From NCBI GenBank assembly GCA_947259315.1, contig CAMYLR010000006.1, positions 244,493-308,492 of the forward strand: DNA of 64,000 nucleotides, written 5' to 3'. How positions within the stretch are numbered: position 1 is the stretch's first letter; every line of letters starts with the position of its first letter. The stretch comes from an uncultured Gemmatimonadales bacterium. Lineage in GTDB: Bacteria; Gemmatimonadota; Gemmatimonadetes; JACCXV01; JAHWKZ01. The position numbers and the translations under genes were made by a program. The notes beneath the pieces were generated by a model. It was not told the origin of the DNA, did not search any database, and worked only from the letters and a program-made list of their open reading frames with translations. Positions 8,660-16,564 of this stretch are shown here, piece after piece.

Positions 8660-8700
8660 ACGGACGAATCCCTCTCCACGTTCACCGGGGGGTGCACGCC

Positions 8701-9159
8701 ATGAGACACCACATCAAACCCACAGGACCTGGATCTGCGATCCTCGTCGCAGCGTCGCTGCTAATGGGCGCACCTTCAATGGGCCAGGATAGTGCCGCCC
8801 AGCCGCAATCTTCGCCCGCGGTCGCCGTACAGATTCAATTCGTGCCCGGCGGCCAAGGACGCTGGCTCGAAGCCTTCGAGACGCACATGGAGCCAGCAAT
8901 TCGAGCCGCCATCGAGGCCGGGCAATTGAGCGACTTCGCCTACTACGAAGCTGTAGTACCTGGCCAGTCGTATGATTTTATGTTGATCCTGAATGCGGAC
9001 TCATTCGCTTTCTTCGATGATCGCCGCCCGTTCCCCCACTACGCTGCCTTACTTCAGAAAACTGGACTCGAGGAGGGGCGTCGGATCCTCTCCGACATGG
9101 TGCAGCGGGAGGCCAGCGTCTCGGTGAGTCTCTTGCGCGCTTATGGAGGTGACCTATGA
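8701..9159 (+). CDS. Exported protein of unknown function, first gene of a TetR-controlled operon
   Basis: 152 residues from ATG 8701; in-frame codons upstream run through the palindrome and are unlikely to be translated. A signal peptide (hydrophobic SAILVAASLLMG) with a probable cleavage near SMGQ-DS sends it out of the cytoplasm. The mature part (VAVQIQFVPGGQGRWLEAFE... and YDFMLILNADSFAFFDD) is compatible with a small alpha-beta fold. I do not recognise a family. Its stop overlaps the next ATG (ATGA at 9156), so it is coupled to the epimerase-like gene. Confidence 0.75.
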   Translation: MRHHIKPTGPGSAILVAASLLMGAPSMGQDSAAQPQSSPAVAVQIQFVPGGQGRWLEAFETHMEPAIRAAIEAGQLSDFAYYEAVVPGQSYDFMLILNADSFAFFDDRRPFPHYAALLQKTGLEEGRRILSDMVQREASVSVSLLRAYGGDL

Positions 9160-10085
9160 GCTCCGTCTTGGTCACAGGTGCGGGCGGTTTCATCGGTCGT
9201 CGCGTCGTCGCCGCCGCTCACGACGCGGGCTTCGACGTCATTCCGGTCGCGCGGCGATCCCTGCCGGAGAGATCGGTGACGCTTGACCTGACCGAACCGC
9301 TAGATCAGCTCCCGGATGCCGACGCGATCTTCCATCTCGCAGGCGGGTACGCGGGGGCGAGCACCGAAACCCTAGAACAATGCGACCTGAGGATCGCCAG
9401 GAACTTGATTGAGTGGGGCATCAGAGCCGGAGTTCGCAACTGGGTGTTCGCCAGCGCAGCCGAGGTCTACGGCTGCTGCACGCAACCGGTCGACGAGCAT
9501 GCAACCACCGCTCCGATTATCCCGTACGGGCGAGTAAAGCTCGATATCGAGCACGAATTGGCCAAGCTGTCCGAGCAAATCCCGGACAGCCGAGTTGTTG
9601 TGCTTAGGATCGGAGAGGTCTACGGTCGTGACGGAACCTTGATCGAGGAGCTGACTCGACGGTTTCGCTCCGGGTTCTGTCCCTGGTTCGGGAGCGGGAG
9701 GATCCCGGTGAGCTTCGTCCACGTCGACGACGTGGCTCGGTCGTTCGTCGCCGCGGCGCAACGCAGCCAAACCGGGTTCTCGGTAGTCAACGTAGCGGAC
9801 GAGCGGCCTGTGGAGTGGCGAGAGTTTCTGGACCACTTGGCTAGCATTCTGGGGACTCGTGGTCCGATCGGTTTGCCCTTGACGGTCTCGTTCTCCTATG
9901 CGGCTGCGAGCACGGCTCTGGATCGATTGTGCAGACGTCGGCCGACGGTGACCCGACACATTGTCAAGCTCCTCACTACCGCAAAACCGATGTCCAACAC
10001 CAAGCTACAGACATGGCTGGACCTGGATCTGCGCTACCCTGATTTCCACAGCGGACTGCGGGAAGCGACCACCGGACCGGCCTGA
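9156..10085 (+). CDS. NAD-dependent epimerase/dehydratase (extended SDR)
   Basis: 309 residues of extended short-chain dehydrogenase type: Rossmann motif TGAGGFIG (about 7-14) and catalytic YGRVK (Tyr-x3-Lys, about 127-131). A serine is present in the FASAAEVYG strand. It resembles nucleotide-sugar epimerases or dehydratases, but the actual substrate cannot be read from the sequence. The ATG at 9156 overlaps the upstream stop. Together with a membrane methyltransferase and a TetR regulator the operon may modify a small molecule, possibly in response to a ligand; that is inference. Confidence 0.85.
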   Translation: MSSVLVTGAGGFIGRRVVAAAHDAGFDVIPVARRSLPERSVTLDLTEPLDQLPDADAIFHLAGGYAGASTETLEQCDLRIARNLIEWGIRAGVRNWVFASAAEVYGCCTQPVDEHATTAPIIPYGRVKLDIEHELAKLSEQIPDSRVVVLRIGEVYGRDGTLIEELTRRFRSGFCPWFGSGRIPVSFVHVDDVARSFVAAAQRSQTGFSVVNVADERPVEWREFLDHLASILGTRGPIGLPLTVSFSYAAASTALDRLCRRRPTVTRHIVKLLTTAKPMSNTKLQTWLDLDLRYPDFHSGLREATTGPA

Positions 10086-10096
10086 TCGGTGAACCG

Positions 10097-10597
10097 GTGA
10101 GAAGCCTTCTCCGAGCCGTCGTTTGGGCCGCACCAGCTATCGCGATCTACGTCATCCTGCTTCCGGTTGTTGCGATCCGGCTCGACTACACATTGGCACT
10201 CGGCTCGCTCCCCGGGTGGGCAAAGTGGCCAGCGTTGGCCCCGCTGATTGTGGGCGCAGGCATGGCGCTGTGGACGATCTGGCTATTCGCTGTCATGGGC
10301 CGGGGAACGCCAAACCCGCTCGCGCCACCGCGACGACTCGTTGTAGAGGGGCCCTACCGATGCACTCGCAACCCAATGATGCTTGGAGCCTGGTCCGTGG
10401 GGATCGGCCTGGCCCTGTTCCTTCGCTCCCCGACCCTGCTCGTCTTCCTCGTAATTGTCATCATCTTGGGCGCGGCTTATGTACGAGCGATCGAGGAACC
10501 GCTCTTGCGCCAGCGGTACGGCCAAGCGTATTCCCAGTACGAGAACGACGTTCCTCGTTGGCTGCGAATCTCTCGAGGCTGCACGCAGGCACGATGA
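10097..10597 (+). CDS. Membrane methyltransferase of the isoprenylcysteine/phospholipid methyltransferase family
   Basis: 166 residues with four to five hydrophobic segments. The family signature is clear: NPLAPPRRLVVEGPYRCTRN (about 71-90) followed by PMMLGAW, then a C-terminal EEPLLRQRYGQAYSQYENDV helix that contributes to SAM binding. Such enzymes methylate lipids, prenyl groups or small molecules at the membrane. The start is the GTG at 10097; no ATG precedes it after the epimerase stop. Its stop overlaps an ATG at 10594 of the regulator frame. Confidence 0.82.
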   Translation: MRSLLRAVVWAAPAIAIYVILLPVVAIRLDYTLALGSLPGWAKWPALAPLIVGAGMALWTIWLFAVMGRGTPNPLAPPRRLVVEGPYRCTRNPMMLGAWSVGIGLALFLRSPTLLVFLVIVIILGAAYVRAIEEPLLRQRYGQAYSQYENDVPRWLRISRGCTQAR

Positions 10598-10608
10598 AGG
10601 GAGAATCT

Positions 10609-11220
10609 ATGGTATACCGAACCACCCCAAGAATGGCCCAGCGCAAAGCAGATCGACGACGTCGATTCCTCAAAACCAGCAAACGATTATTCGGTGAACA
10701 GGGCTATCATGCGACAACTGTGCCCATGATCGTCAATGCGGCCGGGAGCTCAACCGGCAGCTTCTACTTCTACTTCCGAAACAAGGAGGATGTTTTTGTC
10801 GCGGTGCTGGAAGAGGCGGACGAAGCCCTCGCTTCCCATCTGAATAAAGCAATTGATCAGCGCACGGATCCCGAGGAAAAAATGAGAGTCGCCGTGGAGG
10901 GTCTCTTTCTCTACCTGGCGAACGATCCGCATGCGGCACGAATCCTGATCATCGATTCAGCCTGCCTAGGAGGTCGGGTCGAGGAGGTGAGAAAGGCGAT
11001 CTTTTCTCGTCACACGATTGGTGTCGCAAATGCCATCGCGAGTCTGGACGAGAGTCCTTTCGGCGAGGACAACATGATCGCCGCTTGGTGTTGGACAGGA
11101 GCCGTGCACGAGGCTGTCAAGCACTGGCTTGAAGAACCGCCCGAGGAGCGCCGCACCGCGGAGGAAGTGGCCCGGTGCGTGAGGGAGTACAACCTTCGCG
11201 CTGTCGGGGTGAGGGGCTGA
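10609..11220 (+). CDS. TetR/AcrR-family transcriptional regulator
   Basis: 203 residues. The N-terminal helix-turn-helix is typical of TetR (KRLFGEQGYHATTVPMIVNA, then GSSTGSFYFYFRNKEDVFVA). The C-terminal ligand domain is helical and unspecific. ATG 10609 has GGGAGA at good spacing; ATG 10594, overlapping the upstream stop as ATGA, would add five residues. It is the last gene of the 8,701 operon. A TetR at the end of its own operon and a long palindrome at the head suggest ligand-relieved autorepression. Binding to that site is inferred, not seen. Confidence 0.9.
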   Translation: MVYRTTPRMAQRKADRRRRFLKTSKRLFGEQGYHATTVPMIVNAAGSSTGSFYFYFRNKEDVFVAVLEEADEALASHLNKAIDQRTDPEEKMRVAVEGLFLYLANDPHAARILIIDSACLGGRVEEVRKAIFSRHTIGVANAIASLDESPFGEDNMIAAWCWTGAVHEAVKHWLEEPPEERRTAEEVARCVREYNLRAVGVRG

Positions 11221-11233
11221 ACCCACTAAACCC

Positions 11234-11309
11234 TGGAGCCACCGAGCGGACTCGAACCGCTGACCTGCTCATTACGAGTGAGCTGCTCTTCCAACTGAGC
11301 TACGGTGGC
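11234..11309 (-). tRNA. tRNA-Thr (anticodon CGU)
   Basis: On the minus strand a 76-base cloverleaf starts GCCACCGTAGCTC. The anticodon stem-loop has the 7-base loop CTCGTAA (anticodon CGT), the T arm contains GGTTCGAGTCC, and the 3' end is CGGTGGC-T-CCA with CCA encoded. The acceptor stem GCCACCG/CGGTGGC pairs fully. Confidence 0.96.
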
Positions 11310-11355
11310 TCGTGGGCATTTGGGCGCGGCGGGAAAGACTCGGCGCGCCGGACTA

Positions 11356-11431
11356 TGGTGCCTGGGGACGGAATTGAACCGCCGACACCGGGATTTTCAG
11401 TCCCGTGCTCTACCAACTGAGCTACCCAGGC
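11356..11431 (-). tRNA. tRNA-Phe (anticodon GAA)
   Basis: On the minus strand a 76-base cloverleaf starts GCCTGGGTAGCTCAGTTGG. The anticodon loop is CTGAAAA (anticodon GAA), the T arm has GGTTCAATTCC, and the 3' end is CCCAGGC-A-CCA with CCA encoded. It lies 46 bases upstream of tRNA-Thr in the same orientation, so the two are probably one transcript. Confidence 0.97.
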
Positions 11432-11538
11432 GTCAAGCCCGGGCAAGCTACGACCGGCCTAATGACCAGTCAACGATACCAGCTCGCCTCTGGCTTGATT
11501 GCAAGGGCACGGGCGCCTAGCCTCGCCTCCAACACAAG

Positions 11539-13305
11539 ATGACCATCGAGATCTTCCTCGTGCTTTCGCTGGTGGTGGCCGCCATGGTGGTCTTCACCCT
11601 CGAATGGCTGCCGGTCGACGTCACGACCCTGCTCATTCTCATGGCGCTGATGCTGACCGGCATTCTCTCCCCCAGCGAGGCGTTCGCCGGCTTCGCCAGT
11701 GAGATCATCGTTATTCTGGCGTCGATCTTTGTCATCTCGGGTGCCCTCGTGCGGACCGGCGTTATGAGCTGGCTGGGCCACTTCATCGACCGCCAGTTGG
11801 GCAAGTCGGAGAACAAGATCGTGTTGTTCATCATGACGCTCAGCGCGTCACTGTCGGCGTTCATAAACAACACCAACGCGACCGCCGTCTTGATGCCGGC
11901 CGCACTCGATCTCTCCAAGCGCAACGAGATGAGCCCGTCAAAACTCCTCATGCCGCTGGCTTTCGCATCGATCCTCGGCGGCACCTGCACACTTATCGGG
12001 ACCAGCACCAACATCGCCGCCAGCGGGATGCTGCAAAGACTGGGGTTCGAACCCTACTCGCTGTTCGAGTTCTCGATCGTCGGGATCGTCGTGGTCATCG
12101 TAGGGGTCCTCTACTTCTCAATCGTGGGGTACCGGTTTTTACCGGAAACCGCTGTCGCCAGCCTGAGCGAGAAGTACGAGATCGAAGCCTACCTATCCTC
12201 GCTCCTCGTGCCGGAGGACTCTTCGCTGATCGATCAGACGCTCGACCAGGCGCCATTTTCGGACCTGGGGCTGACGGTGTTGGCGATCGAGCGCGCCGGC
12301 GAGCGTCTTCTCCCGCGCCCGGACAGCGCGATCGGCGCGGGAGACGTGCTCGTCGTTCACGGCGATCGCGAAGCCCTGATCAGGGCTAAAGAAAGCCCTG
12401 AGCTCCATATCGAGACCGACGCCACGTTGGGCGAGGAGGTTCTCGCCGCTGAAGATGCCAAGCTGGTCGAGGCGATCGTCATGCCGTCGTCGAGCCTTGT
12501 CCAGCGGAACCTCAAGCAACTTCGGTTTCGACAGCGATTCGGGGCATCGGTACTCGGGATCTATCGCAGACAACACGGGCTAGCCTCGGGGATCCGCGAT
12601 CTTCCGCTGCGGGTCGGCGACGTAGTGCTGCTTCAGGGTTCGACCACACGGCTCAACGCGCTACAGGATCGGCGGGATGTCTGGTTGTTGGGGGAAGTCG
12701 AGCATGTGCCGGTGCGACCGAGGCGTGGCGCGATCGCGGTGCTCGCCCTGACCACGGCGATAGTCCTCAGCGCCACAAAGCTCTTGCCACTCTCGGTCGC
12801 CCTCTTGCTGGCCGGACTCGTCGTCGTCCTGGCGCGGTGCATCCCGGCACAAGAGATCTACACGCTGATCGAGTGGCGACTGCTCGTTTTGATCGGTGGG
12901 ATGACCGCCGTCGGGGCTGCCATGGTAAAGACCGACGCCGCCGAGCTGGTGGCTGGCGCGATCGTCCAGCTGGCGATCCCGTACGGGCTCTACTTCGTGC
13001 TTGGCGCGCTGGCGATTCTGACGATCGTTCTCACCCAGCCGTTATCCAACGCCGCCGCGGTACTAGTCGTCCTCCCGATCGCGCTATCGACGGCGGATCA
13101 GTTGGCGCTCAATCCCCGAACCTTCGCGGTCATGGTTACGCTCGCGGCGTCACTCTCTTTCATCACGCCGTTCGAGCCGTCGTCGCTGCTGGTTTACGGA
13201 CCCGGCGGGTATCGCTTCCGAGACTTCGTCAAGGCGGGCCTCGTCATGACCGTAATCGCACTGGCGATCCTGATCGTGCTAGTGCCAGTCGTCTGGCCCC
13301 CGTGA
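11539..13305 (+). CDS. SLC13/DASS-family transporter with two internal RCK_C (TrkA-C) domains
   Basis: 588 residues. Membrane segments cover about 1-195 and 395-588, with two cytoplasmic TrkA-C-like domains between them. The first is near 213-285 (LVPEDSSLIDQTLDQAPF... ending GDVLVVHGDREAL) and the second near 308-380 (EAIVMPSSSLVQRNLKQLRF... ending GDVVLLQGS). The first half has the SxFINNTNATAVLMPA hairpin, and TLIGTSTNI follows. This layout is typical of bacterial Na+-coupled dicarboxylate or sulfate-type carriers. The substrate is undetermined. It stands alone on the plus strand after the tRNAs. Confidence 0.87.
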   Translation: MTIEIFLVLSLVVAAMVVFTLEWLPVDVTTLLILMALMLTGILSPSEAFAGFASEIIVILASIFVISGALVRTGVMSWLGHFIDRQLGKSENKIVLFIMTLSASLSAFINNTNATAVLMPAALDLSKRNEMSPSKLLMPLAFASILGGTCTLIGTSTNIAASGMLQRLGFEPYSLFEFSIVGIVVVIVGVLYFSIVGYRFLPETAVASLSEKYEIEAYLSSLLVPEDSSLIDQTLDQAPFSDLGLTVLAIERAGERLLPRPDSAIGAGDVLVVHGDREALIRAKESPELHIETDATLGEEVLAAEDAKLVEAIVMPSSSLVQRNLKQLRFRQRFGASVLGIYRRQHGLASGIRDLPLRVGDVVLLQGSTTRLNALQDRRDVWLLGEVEHVPVRPRRGAIAVLALTTAIVLSATKLLPLSVALLLAGLVVVLARCIPAQEIYTLIEWRLLVLIGGMTAVGAAMVKTDAAELVAGAIVQLAIPYGLYFVLGALAILTIVLTQPLSNAAAVLVVLPIALSTADQLALNPRTFAVMVTLAASLSFITPFEPSSLLVYGPGGYRFRDFVKAGLVMTVIALAILIVLVPVVWPP

Positions 13306-13327
13306 TCGAAATCGCCAAACCGTACCG

Positions 13328-14116
13328 TCAGTTCGCGAAGTATGGCGCGAGGAGCTCGTTGAAGACGGCAACCGGCTGGGCGCCGACGACCCGCCGACCG
13401 TTGACAAAGAAACTCGGCGTCGCATCCACACCGATCCGATCGGCTTCAGCTTGATCGGCGGCTATCTCGCTCGCCATCTCGCGGTTCTCAAAGCACTGGC
13501 GGAACGCCTCCAGGTCCAGCCCCAACGACTGCGCGTGACCGTCTAGCGTCTCGCGGCTCAGCTCGGCATGACTCGCAAAGACGAGATCGGCGTACTGCCA
13601 GAAGCGACCCTGGCGATGGGCGCACTCCGAAGCCAACGCCGCCGATTCGGCCATCGGATGTCCGGCTGAGAAGAAACGGTTCACGAACACCCACCGGACC
13701 TGGTCGCCGTACAGCGATCTGAGCACCGGGAAGATCTCGCCGTGAAAGCGGGCGCAGTACGGGCACTCGAAATCCGAAAACTCGACGATCGTGACCCGTG
13801 CGTTGTCGGCTCCGATGCGCGGATCGTTGGAGATATCGATCCCATTTGGCACCGCTGGGCCCGCTGAAGCCAAGCTCTCCGCCGGCGCATCGGCAAGCGC
13901 CGCTGCGGCCGTGACCGTGGGCCCACTCGCGTCAAGGTCAAGTGGAGTGGGACCAGGGCCTGCCGCCTGCTCGCTGTCACCGATCGCCGAATCTCCCTCT
14001 GAAGGCTTGGCCACAAACCAAACGACCGCCGCCGCCAATGCTAGACCAACCATGACACCACCCCACCGAATCCACAGTTTAGCCTGTGGCTGCGTCGGTT
14101 TCTTCCCTTTCGCCAT
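13328..14116 (-). CDS. Membrane-anchored DsbA-like thiol oxidoreductase
   Basis: 262 residues: an N-terminal transmembrane anchor (about 17-36), an Ala/Pro-rich linker to about 95, then a thioredoxin-fold DsbA/Thioredoxin_4 domain. The redox site is CPYC (Cys118-Cys121) and the cis-Pro loop is ATPSFFVNG near the C-terminus. It should act on the periplasmic side in disulfide formation or isomerisation. No DsbB or DsbD partner is visible nearby. The gene lies 13 bases downstream of dusB on the same strand. Confidence 0.88.
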   Translation of the reverse strand: MAKGKKPTQPQAKLWIRWGGVMVGLALAAAVVWFVAKPSEGDSAIGDSEQAAGPGPTPLDLDASGPTVTAAAALADAPAESLASAGPAVPNGIDISNDPRIGADNARVTIVEFSDFECPYCARFHGEIFPVLRSLYGDQVRWVFVNRFFSAGHPMAESAALASECAHRQGRFWQYADLVFASHAELSRETLDGHAQSLGLDLEAFRQCFENREMASEIAADQAEADRIGVDATPSFFVNGRRVVGAQPVAVFNELLAPYFAN

Positions 14117-14129
14117 CTTCCTATGCCTC

Positions 14130-15134
14130 CTATTGAATGATCTGTGTCGTCGCCGCGCCCACCGGTGTGACGCCGAGCTCGGCGGCGTAGTTCAACAACC
14201 TTTCAATCACCGGATCCGGCTCGGTCCACTGCATGATCTCGGTACGAACCACTGTCGATTCGGGGAGCCCCTTGAGATACCCCTTATAGTGCTTGCGAAA
14301 CTCAATCGTGCCGCGGCGTTCCCCCTTATACTGCACAGACAAATCGAAGTGCTCAAGGCACGTTCCGATGCGCTCACCAGGTTCGATCTCTGGAACCCGA
14401 CCGGTGTCCAGATGGGCCTTCGCCTGCAAGAAAATCCATGGGTTCGCGATCGCCCCGCGGCCAATCATGACGCCGTCCACGCCAGTCTCTTCGAACATCC
14501 TAGCGACATCCTCCGGAGCCTTGATGTCGCCGTTCCCAAACACCGGGATCGAAACCGCTTCCTTGGCGCGTTTGATCCATCCCCAGTCAGCGACACCTTT
14601 GCGCTGTTGAGCTCGGGTTCGACCGTGGATTGCGACCGCTCGAGCACCAAGACGCTCGAACAGCTGCGCGTTCTCGATGATCCGGATCGATTCATGATCC
14701 CACCCAAGCCGCGTCTTTACCGTCACCGGCAGATCGACGGCTTCGATGATTCCGGCCACGATCGCTTCCATCAGCGCCGGGTTCTTGAGCAGACCCGCGC
14801 CAGCGCCCCGGCCGGCCACGCACTTGACCGGGCACCCGATATTGATGTCGATCATCTCAGGACCGGCCCGTTCAGCGATCCGGGCAGCCTCGACCATCAC
14901 CTCCACCGACGAACCGAAAATCTGTATCCCAACCGGCCGCTCTCCATCGGCTAGCTGGAGCTTCTCCAGGCATTTTGCCGCGTCGCGGATCAACCCCTCC
15001 GACGAGATGAACTCGGTGTACACGACGTCGGCCCCCAACCGGCGGCACATCAGCCTGAATGGCTGATCGGAAACGTCCTCCATTGGGGCCAGCAACAGTG
15101 GGTGCTCGAGGGTCAGGGATCCGATGCTAAACAT
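14130..15134 (-). CDS. dusB: tRNA-dihydrouridine synthase, DusB-like
   Basis: 334 residues from ATG 15134 (MFSIGSLTLEHPLLLAPMED), the normal family start; an upstream TTG at 15203 would add 23 unconserved residues. It is a flavin TIM barrel with the catalytic cysteine in NIGCPVKCVAGRGAGAGLL (Cys101), IHGRTRAQ and the phosphate-binding GNGDI...MIGRGAIANPW. It reduces specific uridines in tRNA D-loops. DusB is the closest type by eye; DusA and DusC have different N-termini. The gene diverges from citrate synthase. Confidence 0.9.
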   Translation of the reverse strand: MFSIGSLTLEHPLLLAPMEDVSDQPFRLMCRRLGADVVYTEFISSEGLIRDAAKCLEKLQLADGERPVGIQIFGSSVEVMVEAARIAERAGPEMIDINIGCPVKCVAGRGAGAGLLKNPALMEAIVAGIIEAVDLPVTVKTRLGWDHESIRIIENAQLFERLGARAVAIHGRTRAQQRKGVADWGWIKRAKEAVSIPVFGNGDIKAPEDVARMFEETGVDGVMIGRGAIANPWIFLQAKAHLDTGRVPEIEPGERIGTCLEHFDLSVQYKGERRGTIEFRKHYKGYLKGLPESTVVRTEIMQWTEPDPVIERLLNYAAELGVTPVGAATTQIIQ

Positions 15135-15222
15135 TTTTGTAATGTCGCTATTTGGGGGATGTAGGGTCAAACCGTACACGGGTTTGCGTATTACCCCCGA
15201 CAAACGAGATTACAGGTGTGTG

Positions 15223-15228
15223 TATAAT
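15223..15228 (+). promoter_or_regulatory. -10 element of a candidate promoter for citrate synthase
   Basis: A perfect TATAAT at 15223-15228, 49 bases before the gltA ATG, in the 142-base divergent gap with dusB. The only -35-like bases are a weak CCGACA at 15197-15202 with an over-long spacer, so activator dependence is possible. Confidence 0.4.
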
Positions 15229-15276
15229 GGTTAAAGAAAGCTCGATCAAGCCAACAGTCCAAGTGGAGATGGTACG

Positions 15277-16551
15277 ATGAGTGTCACGAAAATGGCTATA
15301 AACGGCAAGGAACTCGAGCTACCCGTCATCGTCGGGACCGAAGACGAGACGGGAATCGATATCAGCCAGCTCCGGAAACGGTCCGGGGTGGTCACACTCG
15401 ATACCGGCTACGGGAACACCGGGTCCTGCCAGAGCGCGATCACGTTTATCAACGGTGAGAAGGGGATCCTTCGCTATCGCGGCTACCCGATTGAACAGAT
15501 CGCGACCACGACACGGTTCCCGGAGGTGTGCTACCTGCTCATCTACGGCGAGCTCCCGACCCAAGAGCAGTACACGGAGTTCCGGGAGGGTTTGACCCAC
15601 CACACGCTGATCCATGAGGACATGAAGAAGTTCTTCGAGGGGTATGCGATCACCGCACATCCGATGGCGATCCTCTCCTCGATGGTGGCTGCCCTCTCTT
15701 CTTACTACGAAGCAGCGGAAGATGACGAGGCAATGAACCTGAACATCGTCCGGCTACTCGCTAAAGCAAAGACGATCGCTGCCTTCTCGTACAAGAAATC
15801 GGTTGGACAACCGTTCGTCTATCCGCAGAACCATCTGTCGTACACGCAGAACTTCCTGCACATGATGTTCTCCGTGCCGGCGGAGCCGTACGAGGTACCC
15901 CCGGTGCTCGACGAGGCGCTGAATCTGTTGTTGATTCTGCACGCCGATCATGAGCAGAACTGTTCGACCTCGACGGTGCGCATGGTGGGTTCGAGCGAGA
16001 CAAACCTGTTCGCGTCGATCTCGGCCGGGATCAACGCGCTGTGGGGTCCGCTCCATGGCGGTGCCAACCAGAAAGTCATCGAGATGCTACAGCACATTAT
16101 CGATGACGGCGGTGACTACAAGAAGTACGTCGACATGGCCAAGGACAAGGACTCCCCATTCCGGCTCATGGGCTTTGGTCACCGGGTCTACAAGAACTAC
16201 GATCCGCGGGCCAAGATCCTGAAGGAGTCTGCCGATCAGGTGCTCGGTCAGCTGGGCGTCGACGACCCGCTGCTGGAGATCGCGAAACACCTCGAAGAGA
16301 TTGCGCTCGAGGACGACTACTTCGTTTCGCGCAAGCTCTACCCGAACGTTGACTTTTACAGCGGTATCCTCTATCGGGCGATGGGGATCCCGACCAACAT
16401 GTTCACGGTGATGTTCGCGCTCGGTCGTCTACCGGGTTGGATCGCGCATTGGAGGGAGATGCGCCTTGACCCGGCCGGCCGGATCCATCGGCCGCGGCAG
16501 ATCTACACCGGCCCGAAGATGAGAGACGTGGTGGCCCTGGCCGAGCGGTAA
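15277..16551 (+). CDS. gltA: Citrate synthase
   Basis: 424 residues; condenses acetyl-CoA and oxaloacetate to citrate. The three catalytic residues are visible: His260 in GPLHGGAN, His302 in GFGHRVYKNYDPR and Asp359 in NVDFYSG. Length and N-terminal domain match the long hexameric type II form found in Gram-negative bacteria, which is often NADH-regulated. The ATG at 15277 has GGAG at 15264-15267. It is monocistronic and convergent with glpD. Confidence 0.96.
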   Translation: MSVTKMAINGKELELPVIVGTEDETGIDISQLRKRSGVVTLDTGYGNTGSCQSAITFINGEKGILRYRGYPIEQIATTTRFPEVCYLLIYGELPTQEQYTEFREGLTHHTLIHEDMKKFFEGYAITAHPMAILSSMVAALSSYYEAAEDDEAMNLNIVRLLAKAKTIAAFSYKKSVGQPFVYPQNHLSYTQNFLHMMFSVPAEPYEVPPVLDEALNLLLILHADHEQNCSTSTVRMVGSSETNLFASISAGINALWGPLHGGANQKVIEMLQHIIDDGGDYKKYVDMAKDKDSPFRLMGFGHRVYKNYDPRAKILKESADQVLGQLGVDDPLLEIAKHLEEIALEDDYFVSRKLYPNVDFYSGILYRAMGIPTNMFTVMFALGRLPGWIAHWREMRLDPAGRIHRPRQIYTGPKMRDVVALAER

Positions 16552-16564
16552 CGGGCTCCACGAC

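Noticed and set aside
8347-8700. N-terminal extension of the exported protein to 8347
   Set aside because: It would translate through the DUF4242 gene in antisense and through the palindrome; ATG 8701 starts a clean signal peptide.
11221-11538. Integration site at the tRNA genes
   Set aside because: No integrase, direct repeat of a tRNA 3' end or composition shift was seen around the two tRNA genes.
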